Part shown: positions 15,890 through 20,815 of the stretch, one piece after another | Layout: every line of letters begins with the position of its first letter | Numbering within the stretch: the first letter of the stretch is position 1 | Assembly: GCA_021151525.1 (NCBI GenBank) | Contig: JAGKXD010000070.1 | Span: 1-20,815 of the forward strand | Direction of reading: 5' to 3' | Length of the DNA stretch: 20,815 nt | DNA from: Cellvibrionaceae bacterium | GTDB lineage: Bacteria > Pseudomonadota > Gammaproteobacteria > Pseudomonadales > Cellvibrionaceae | Notes under the pieces: model-generated | The model's input: the letters and a program-made list of their open reading frames with translations, nothing else | The model's database searches: none | What the model was told of the DNA's origin: nothing | Made by a program: the position numbers and the translations under genes

Positions 15890-16893
15890 GATTGCGCTCC
15901 TACACTAGCCACTGAATCACTGCTGGAGTCAGTGGCGGTGCGAATTGAATCGCTATTGAGTATGCGCTTAATTTTATCCGCATAATTGGGGTCGGTCGCA
16001 TAACCTGCTTTTTGCAAAGCGTCTGCATAACTTTCAGAATCTGTACCGGCTTCCAAGGCTTCTTTATAACGAGGGTTGGTTTTGATTAAACTTACATAAT
16101 CTGCAAAGCTTTGTGCGTAGTCATCATATTGACGAAATGCGGAGCGCTCCTGTTGAGTAACACCTTGTTTATTTTCCAAGGTATTTACTGTCACACTTTT
16201 ACCCTGCCAACCTGCCGCTTTTATATTAAAAATATTAAAAGAGTTATTACCTTGGGCATCATGAATAAGATGCTTTCCCCAACCAGTTTCTAAAGCTGCT
16301 TGCGCCAAGATAACATCAGTACTTACATTTAATTCTGCTGCAGCTTTTTCAGCATAGGGTTTTACGCACTCAACGAATTCTTCTGGTGTTTGTGCGATAG
16401 CACTCTTAGTACCGGAGCTTGCATCAACGGTTGAAGCACTTGCCTTACGAGTAACCGCTGGCAACCTAAAAGATTTTTCAAGAGTTTTTATAGATTCAGA
16501 TTTTTTATTAACATCAACTGGCTTGCCGTAATTTCTTTGCATTTGCTCAAACATGGATTTTGCCAATCCAATTCCTTCACCACTGGTTAAATTTAACACC
16601 ATTTGCTGATCCAGCATTTCTTGATGGAATTTAACTTCTTCACTGGAAAACATGTCACCATCAGCAAACACCGCATTGGCATCGCGCATAGATTTCAACA
16701 TTTGCTGAACAAACATGGCTTCGAATTTTTTTGAAATTTCTTTTAATGCTGCAGGATCGTTATGGCGGCCCATAAGCTTTACAGAATTTAATGAATTCTG
16801 ATCAAAGTAATTATCTTTAATGGCAGTAGTTCCACCGGTGGCTGATGTACCAGCCAACGCGCTTGTTAATGATGAGTTATCAATAGACGTCAT
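15886..16893 (-). CDS. flgJ: FlgJ: rod-assembly cap and peptidoglycan hydrolase
   Basis: A two-domain FlgJ of 335 residues, acting in the periplasm and exported by the flagellar apparatus (no Sec signal). The N-terminal rod-binding domain spans about 40-125 (EISKKFEAMFVQQMLKSMRD, then a helix around LDQQMVLNL). A Ser/Thr-rich linker (about 150-165) leads to a GH73 glucosaminidase domain (about 165-312). The catalytic Glu is probably Glu202 in QAALETGWGK. Supporting motifs are NSFNIFNIKA (217-226) and the C-terminal GYATDPNYADKI (297-308). The gene starts directly after the flgI stop (TAAATG) with only a weak ribosome site, so translation is probably coupled to flgI. It overlaps flgK by 4 bp. 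Confidence 0.97.
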   Translation of the reverse strand: MTSIDNSSLTSALAGTSATGGTTAIKDNYFDQNSLNSVKLMGRHNDPAALKEISKKFEAMFVQQMLKSMRDANAVFADGDMFSSEEVKFHQEMLDQQMVLNLTSGEGIGLAKSMFEQMQRNYGKPVDVNKKSESIKTLEKSFRLPAVTRKASASTVDASSGTKSAIAQTPEEFVECVKPYAEKAAAELNVSTDVILAQAALETGWGKHLIHDAQGNNSFNIFNIKAAGWQGKSVTVNTLENKQGVTQQERSAFRQYDDYAQSFADYVSLIKTNPRYKEALEAGTDSESYADALQKAGYATDPNYADKIKRILNSDSIRTATDSSSDSVASVGAQS

Positions 16894-18018
16894 TTAGATC
16901 ACCACTAATTCAGCTTTAAGTGCGCCCGATTGTTTTAAGGCTTCAAGAATCGCCATTAAATCGCTCGGTGAAGCACCTACGTTATTAACCGAACGCACTA
17001 TGTCATCCAGTGATGCACCAGGCGCGAACTTGAACATGGGGTTAACCTTCTCGGACGCACTAACTTTACTGCTTGGCACTACAACCGTTTGACCTTGACC
17101 CAAAGCATTGGGTTGGCTCACCGTTAAACTTTCTGCCACAGTAACAGTGAGACTACCGTGAGTAACCGCGACCGGTGAAACACGAACATTTTTACCAACA
17201 ACAATGGTGCCGGTACGTGAATTGATAATAACTTTTGCTGGCTCATCACCTAATGTGACATCAAGATTTTCAAGCATCGCAATAAAATCAACTCGCTGCG
17301 CAGGATTTTGTGGCGAATCAACCATGACAGAAACTGAATCTAATGGACGCGCAACATCAGGCCCCAAAAGAGTGTTAATACTTTTTGCCATTTGGTTGGC
17401 GGTGGTAAAATCAGCGCGATTCAAATTAAACACAATAGGCTGGCCTCCCGCGAAATTAGTTTCAACAGCGCGCTCAACTAATGCACCACTAGGAATTCTG
17501 CCTGCGCTTGGAATATTTACTTTAATACTGGAACCATCTGCGCCTTGTGCACCAAAACCACCAACTACTAAATTGCCTTGGGCTACTGCATAAACTTTTC
17601 CATCCAAACCTTTTAAAGGTGCGACCAATAAACTACCGCCACGCAAACTTTTTGCGTTACTAATTGACGACACTGTGACATCGAGTGTTTGACCTGGTTT
17701 TGCAAACGCTGGCAATTCCGCTTGAATCATTACTGCCGCCACGTTTTTCATTTGCATACGCGCACCTTCCGGTACGGTAATTCCAAATTGCTTCAACATG
17801 GAATTAAACGATTGAATGGTGAATGGCGATTGAGTTACTTGGTCACCCGTACCATCCAGCCCTACCACTAGCCCATAACCAATTAATTGATTGGGGCGCA
17901 CACCCGCTACGCTGGCAATATCTTTAATACGTTCTGCTTGGGCGGTAAATGAAAATTGCAGCAATAGAGTCCCCATTAAAAAACTATTGATAATTTTTCT
18001 GAAGGTTAATGTATTCAT
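16894..18018 (-). CDS. flgI: Flagellar P-ring protein FlgI
   Basis: The 374-residue periplasmic P-ring subunit. A Sec signal peptide (1-28, hydrophobic core SFLMGTLLLQF) ends in AQA and is cleaved before ERIKDIASVAG, the conserved mature start. Family motifs follow: GVRPNQLIGYGLVVGLDGTG (39-58), the NVAAVMIQAELPAFAKPGQ strand, and the C-terminal LDDIVRSVNNVGASPSDLMA region before a final GALKAELVVI. Length is normal for the family. The ATG has only a weak GAG about 10 nt upstream. It is separated from flgH by 138 bp containing a repeat-like element, and abuts flgJ with no spacer. Confidence 0.98.
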   Translation of the reverse strand: MNTLTFRKIINSFLMGTLLLQFSFTAQAERIKDIASVAGVRPNQLIGYGLVVGLDGTGDQVTQSPFTIQSFNSMLKQFGITVPEGARMQMKNVAAVMIQAELPAFAKPGQTLDVTVSSISNAKSLRGGSLLVAPLKGLDGKVYAVAQGNLVVGGFGAQGADGSSIKVNIPSAGRIPSGALVERAVETNFAGGQPIVFNLNRADFTTANQMAKSINTLLGPDVARPLDSVSVMVDSPQNPAQRVDFIAMLENLDVTLGDEPAKVIINSRTGTIVVGKNVRVSPVAVTHGSLTVTVAESLTVSQPNALGQGQTVVVPSSKVSASEKVNPMFKFAPGASLDDIVRSVNNVGASPSDLMAILEALKQSGALKAELVVI

Positions 18019-18044
18019 ACTGCAATCTCGTTTGGCTTACCATC

Positions 18045-18136
18045 GTCATCCTCGCGTTGCGGGGATCCAACTTTTACTGACTTAAAACTTCACACTACAT
18101 TAACGAAGAGTGGCCCCTCGCTGCGTGAGCGATGAC
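18045..18136. repeat. Repeat-like element between flgH and flgI
   Basis: The element begins GTCATC and ends GATGAC (terminal inverted repeats, 92 bp end to end). Near its left end is a strong 8-bp stem, ATCCTCGC-GTT-GCGGGGAT (18048-18066). Near the right end is a 5-bp stem, TCGCT/AGCGA. It resembles the dispersed palindromic GTCATC...GGGGATCC-type repeats of many bacterial genomes. It encodes nothing visible and splits an otherwise compact operon. Copy number cannot be judged from one window. Confidence 0.55.
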
Positions 18137-18156
18137 GGCTCTCAATTACTCATCAA

Positions 18157-18861
18157 CTAAAACGGCCATAAACTACTATTAAAAAATTTCGCCAACCAAC
18201 CCATATTTTGGGCTTCAGCCAATGAGCCAGTTCCGCTGTACGATATTTTTGCATTGGCCAAACGAGTCGATAAAATAGTGTTATCGGGTGCAACATCGTC
18301 TGGGCGAACGATTCCACTAATTCGAATAAATTCATCGCCACTGTTTAAGGTTATCCACTTCTCACCGCGCACCACTAAATTTCCATTAGGCATAATTTCA
18401 GCAACGGTAACCGTAATATTGCCTTGCAAACTATTGCTTTGATCAGCACCAGAGTTGCCGCCAAATTTTCTGTTTTGCGCAACATTAGTTCCGAGATTGA
18501 ATTTACCAATTGAAGGATTTGTTCCCAACAATGTACCTGCTCCACTGTTAAAAACTTGCGTATCATCTTTCTTCACTGATACGTTTGCGGATTTCTTAGA
18601 TACAGTACTTTCGCTTAAGGTGATGGTAATAATGTCGCCAACGAAATGTGCTTTTCTATCACCAAACAAACTCAAACCATAGGAATCTTGGTAGAGCGAC
18701 CCATCTGTGCGCTGTGGCATTGCTTGCGCTGCAGAAATTGTCGGCGCGTAATATGGATCACCGGGCTTTGCTTTATCGTTCGTCATGCAGCCCGACAAAA
18801 TCACTGCGCAAATACAAGCAGTGATTTTATGAAGCGCTAAAATTAAGCCTGTGGATTTCAT
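18157..18861 (-). CDS. flgH: Flagellar L-ring lipoprotein FlgH
   Basis: The 234-residue outer-membrane L-ring subunit. A lipoprotein signal peptide ends in the lipobox LSGC, with the lipidated Cys at 25. The mature protein has the family motifs GSLYQDSYGLSLFGDRKAHF, VGDIITITLSESTVS, a Gly/Ser/Asn-rich segment around 100-145, then LQGNITVTVAEIMPNGNLVV and GEKWITLNSGDEFIRISGIV. It ends in the typical aromatic tail (FFNSSLWPF). Length is normal. It lies 34 bp after flgG. A GAG about 10 nt before the ATG is the only ribosome site seen. The 138-bp gap to flgI contains a repeat-like element. Confidence 0.98.
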   Translation of the reverse strand: MKSTGLILALHKITACICAVILSGCMTNDKAKPGDPYYAPTISAAQAMPQRTDGSLYQDSYGLSLFGDRKAHFVGDIITITLSESTVSKKSANVSVKKDDTQVFNSGAGTLLGTNPSIGKFNLGTNVAQNRKFGGNSGADQSNSLQGNITVTVAEIMPNGNLVVRGEKWITLNSGDEFIRISGIVRPDDVAPDNTILSTRLANAKISYSGTGSLAEAQNMGWLAKFFNSSLWPF

Positions 18862-18895
18862 GACATTTATCTCGATAAGATTTTCGCTAAGTCAA

Positions 18896-19684
18896 TTAAA
18901 GATTTTGCGCAATGTTTTGCAGCATTTGGTCTGCCGTGGAAACTACTTTTGAATTCATTTCATAGGCACGTTGCGTGGTAATCATATTTACCATTTCTTC
19001 AACTATGTCTACGTTTGAACTCTCTAATTGACCTTGCAACAATGAGCCCATTCCATTTTCACCGGGAGCGCCTTGTGTCGGTGTTCCGCTCGCTACGGTT
19101 TGTACAAATAAATTTCCACCAATTGCTTGTAAGCCTGCAGGATTTACAAAATCAGTTAAGGTGATACTGCCTAATTGTTGTGGTGTTGCCTCTTGGCGCT
19201 CTGTCAATGCGAACACACTACCGTCTTTGCCAATCGTGATTCTATTTGCACCTTGAGGAACTGTAATTGCGGGCTCTAACACCAAGCCATCTGAATTGAC
19301 TAATTGTCCTTCTGGGCTTAATTGCAACTGACCGTTGCGGGTGTAGGCAATTGTTCCATCCGCTTGTAAGACTTGCAGAAAGCCGCGGCCATTGATCGCA
19401 ACATCTAAAGGTTGCTCAGTGACTTGCAAATTACCTTGAGTAAATTGTTTTGTTGTCGCAACAACGCGACTCCCCGTTCCCAATTGCAAACCAGAGGGGA
19501 GTTTCGAATCTTGCGTTTCGGTTGCGCCTGGTTGACGTTGAATTTGATACAACAAATCTTCGAATACAGCGCGGTCGCGCTTGAAACCAACGGTGCCGGT
19601 GTTAGCAAGGTTGTTGGAAATGGTGGTGAGCTGTTTGTCCTGTGCAGCCAACCCAGTTTTACTAACGTAGAGTGATGACATCAT
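18896..19684 (-). CDS. flgG: Distal rod protein FlgG
   Basis: The 262-residue distal rod subunit. The N-terminus MMSSLYVSKTGLAAQDKQL and the rod motif TISNNLANTGTVGFKRDRA (21-39), followed by VFEDLLYQ, are diagnostic of FlgG. The central domain has QPLDVAINGRGFLQV. The C-terminal motif LESSNVDIVEEMVNMI (217-232), with TTQRAYEMNSKVV, completes the family pattern. Length is as usual (about 260). Two tandem ATG codons occur at the start. The first sits 10 nt after AGGA and aligns with the family's usual first residue. It is 45 bp downstream of flgF in the same unit. Confidence 0.98.
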   Translation of the reverse strand: MMSSLYVSKTGLAAQDKQLTTISNNLANTGTVGFKRDRAVFEDLLYQIQRQPGATETQDSKLPSGLQLGTGSRVVATTKQFTQGNLQVTEQPLDVAINGRGFLQVLQADGTIAYTRNGQLQLSPEGQLVNSDGLVLEPAITVPQGANRITIGKDGSVFALTERQEATPQQLGSITLTDFVNPAGLQAIGGNLFVQTVASGTPTQGAPGENGMGSLLQGQLESSNVDIVEEMVNMITTQRAYEMNSKVVSTADQMLQNIAQNL

Positions 19685-19729
19685 GATGGAATTCCTCGTG
19701 AGCCCAAGCTCAATTGTTCGTTAAATGGG

Positions 19730-20473
19730 TTAGGACATTTGCAAGAGTTGCGCAGAAGCAGTCGAATTGTCTTCGGCAGATTTCATCAACTTCAATTGCA
19801 TATCGTATTGACGAGCCAAACTAATGATTTGCGTGAATTCACTCATGGCATTGACGTTACTGCCCTCAAGCACATTGCTTACCACGTGCACCGATGCGTC
19901 CACAGGCGCAGGTAAACCATCGCGCTGACGGAACAAGCCATCAGGCCCTTTTTCAACATTCTTAAGATCAGGTTTAACGAGTTTGATGCGATTAGCCTCC
20001 ACCATAGTTTCGGCGGTTTGCCCTAGAGTGATGGTTGAAATAGTGCCGTCAGAGCCTATTTCGACTTTGTCAGACGGCTGCAAGCTAATAGGACCCGAGT
20101 TACCAAGTACCGCCAAACCGTTGGCAGTACGCAAAGTTCCTGATGCATCAATAGAAAGATTACCGGCGCGGGTGTAGGCCTCGCTGCCATCGGGAGCCTG
20201 TACCGCGATAAAGCCATCGCCGTTGATAGCTATATCCATGGGGTTACCAGTGTTTTGCAGTGGCCCATATTCAAAATCTGCGCTTGGCGATTCGGTAAGA
20301 GCAAAAGCCCGCGTTGGTTGGCCGTCTCCGTAGTAAACGCCCATGCTGCGCGATTGCTCAAAGTCGGCCTTGAAGCCGGCTGTGTTGAGGTTTGCCATGT
20401 TGTTTGCACGGACTGTCTGTGCAGCCATGTTGTTCTTGGCACCGGTCATGGCGATATAGAGAGCTCTGTCCAC
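19730..20473 (-). CDS. flgF: Proximal rod protein FlgF
   Basis: The 247-residue proximal rod subunit. The N-terminus MDRALYIAMTGAKNNMAAQ and rod motif ANNMANLNTAGFKADFEQ (24-41) are typical of FlgF. The middle has NPMDIAINGDGFIAV, and the C-terminal motif is VLEGSNVNAMSEFTQIISLA with RQYDMQLKL. The start codon is GTG, not ATG. It has a strong GGAG 8 nt upstream and gives the exact conserved family start. It is the first gene of the visible flgFGHIJKL run. flgBCDE, which normally precede it, are not within the 342 bp upstream. A sigma-54 promoter lies about 85 bp upstream. Confidence 0.97.
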   Translation of the reverse strand: MDRALYIAMTGAKNNMAAQTVRANNMANLNTAGFKADFEQSRSMGVYYGDGQPTRAFALTESPSADFEYGPLQNTGNPMDIAINGDGFIAVQAPDGSEAYTRAGNLSIDASGTLRTANGLAVLGNSGPISLQPSDKVEIGSDGTISTITLGQTAETMVEANRIKLVKPDLKNVEKGPDGLFRQRDGLPAPVDASVHVVSNVLEGSNVNAMSEFTQIISLARQYDMQLKLMKSAEDNSTASAQLLQMS

Positions 20474-20481
20474 AATGCGTT

Positions 20482-20485
20482 CTCC
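20482..20485 (-). promoter_or_regulatory. Ribosome-binding site for the GTG start of flgF
   Basis: GGAG on the minus strand, 8 nt before the GTG at 20473. It supports GTG initiation, since no ATG near that point gives the conserved FlgF N-terminus. Confidence 0.75.
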
Positions 20486-20555
20486 GCAAATGCTGTAAAT
20501 AACAGGTTGAAAATCTGCGTTAGTTTTTTGGCAGATTTGCCGTTAAACAGGGTTT

Positions 20556-20571
20556 TGCAAGAGAGGTGCCA
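20556..20571 (-). promoter_or_regulatory. Sigma-54 (RpoN) promoter of the flgF operon
   Basis: The minus strand reads TGGCACCTCTCTTGCA, a full match to TGGCAC-N5-TTGCA with correct -24/-12 spacing. The start would be near 20545, about 70 nt before flgF. This separates flgFGHIJ(KL) transcriptionally from any upstream flgBCDE genes. Confidence 0.88.
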
Positions 20572-20610
20572 AGTAGGCGACTGGTGATTACGGGCTTCTA
20601 TTAAATCGAT

Positions 20611-20633
20611 AACCTATTGAAAAATAATAGGTT
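20611..20633. promoter_or_regulatory. 8-bp inverted repeat upstream of the flgF promoter
   Basis: AACCTATT and AATAGGTT form a perfect inverted repeat around a 7-nt A-rich spacer, centred about 77 bp upstream of the predicted sigma-54 start. It could be an activator site, or a weak AT-rich terminator hairpin for the upstream gene. The sequence alone does not decide. Confidence 0.4.
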
Positions 20634-20647
20634 TTAAATGATAAGAA

Positions 20648-20703
20648 AAGCGGCAAGAAGCGGAGAAAAGCGGCAAGCGGCAAACAGCTTCCGCTGGTTG
20701 CCG
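20648..20703. repeat. AAGCGG short repeats ending in a REP-like hairpin
   Basis: AAGCGG starts at 20648, 20658, 20668 and 20675 (spacing 10, 10 and 7). The last copy runs into a hairpin: CGGCAA-A-CAGC, TTCC loop, GCTG-G-TTGCCG (20678-20703), ten pairs with one mismatch. The core CGGCAA/TTGCCG matches the cluster near 7437-7503. Confidence 0.6.
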
Positions 20704-20739
20704 GTGTAGATTAGCTGAAAAGACTTAACCCCCTCCCAG

Positions 20740-20762
20740 CCTCCCCCTTGAAAAGGGGGAGG
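20740..20762. repeat. C/G-rich palindrome (CCTCCCCCTT-type)
   Basis: A perfect 10-bp stem (CCTCCCCCTT / AAGGGGGAGG) around a GAA loop. The 15 bases ending at the window edge (20801-20815) match this palindrome in the reverse orientation, implying a second copy straddling the edge. There is no T tract, so it is a repeat rather than a classical terminator. Confidence 0.65.
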
Positions 20763-20815
20763 GACTAAAGCGCGCTCCGTTATTAAGTAGGGAGTCAAGC
20801 CCCTCCCCCTTTTCA

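Larger units (their letters stand above)
20474..20815. other. 342-bp non-coding region upstream of flgF
   Basis: No credible gene is present. From flgF outward it contains the leader, a sigma-54 promoter (20556-20571) and an 8-bp inverted repeat (20611-20633). An AAGCGG repeat run ending in a hairpin (20648-20703) comes next. Last are a C/G-rich palindrome (20740-20762) and a second, partial copy of its arm cut by the window edge (20800-20815). Confidence 0.75.

Noticed and set aside
20530..20541. GGCA-GATT-TGCC hairpin in the flgF leader
   Set aside because: With only four pairs it is too weak to treat as a regulatory structure.

Overview
The window is a flagellar locus from a Gram-negative gammaproteobacterium. 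It has L- and P-ring genes (so an outer membrane), a two-domain FlgJ, and sigma-54 plus FliA-type promoters of the kind used by polarly flagellated gammaproteobacteria. Moderate AT-richness, large flagellins and the style of intergenic repeats fit the Cellvibrionaceae (Cellvibrio-like). That placement is inference from recall, not from a search.

Layout. Bases 7-1455 (+) carry an AcvB/VirJ-family serine hydrolase. It converges, with a 6-bp gap, on a large membrane histidine kinase (1462-4128, -). Everything from there to the right end is on the minus strand. Read in the direction of transcription (right to left) it runs flgF, flgG, flgH, flgI, flgJ, flgK, flgL, a FliT-like chaperone, flagellin 2 (774 aa), flaG, flagellin 1 (867 aa), then the kinase. 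Rod, L/P-ring and junction genes are mostly tightly packed: flgI/flgJ abut and flgJ/flgK overlap by 4 bp.

Regulation visible in sequence. A near-consensus sigma-54 promoter precedes flgF (20556-20571) and another precedes flagellin 1 (7036-7051). A near-consensus sigma-28 promoter precedes flagellin 2 (10499-10525). Strong hairpin-plus-T-run terminators follow flagellin 1, flaG and flagellin 2. The two flagellins therefore look like separate transcription units belonging to different tiers of the flagellar hierarchy.

How the genes work together. FlgF and FlgG build the rod, FlgJ opens the peptidoglycan and caps the rod, and FlgI and FlgH form the P and L rings. FlgK and FlgL form the hook-filament junction. 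The FliT-like protein probably chaperones late export substrates. The flagellins form the filament and FlaG tunes it. FlgK (931 aa), FlgL (659 aa) and both flagellins are all much longer than enteric relatives, with expansions in their surface-exposed middle regions.

Non-coding stretches of interest are the 780-bp gap between flaG and flagellin 1, the 342-bp region upstream of flgF (repeats, hairpins, sigma-54 promoter), and a 92-bp repeat-like element between flgH and flgI. No tRNA, rRNA, CRISPR array, transposase or phage gene was seen. I did not find a convincing new biological system. The most notable points are the split flagellin control, the modular expansion of the exported proteins and an in-frame duplication at the flgK 3' end.
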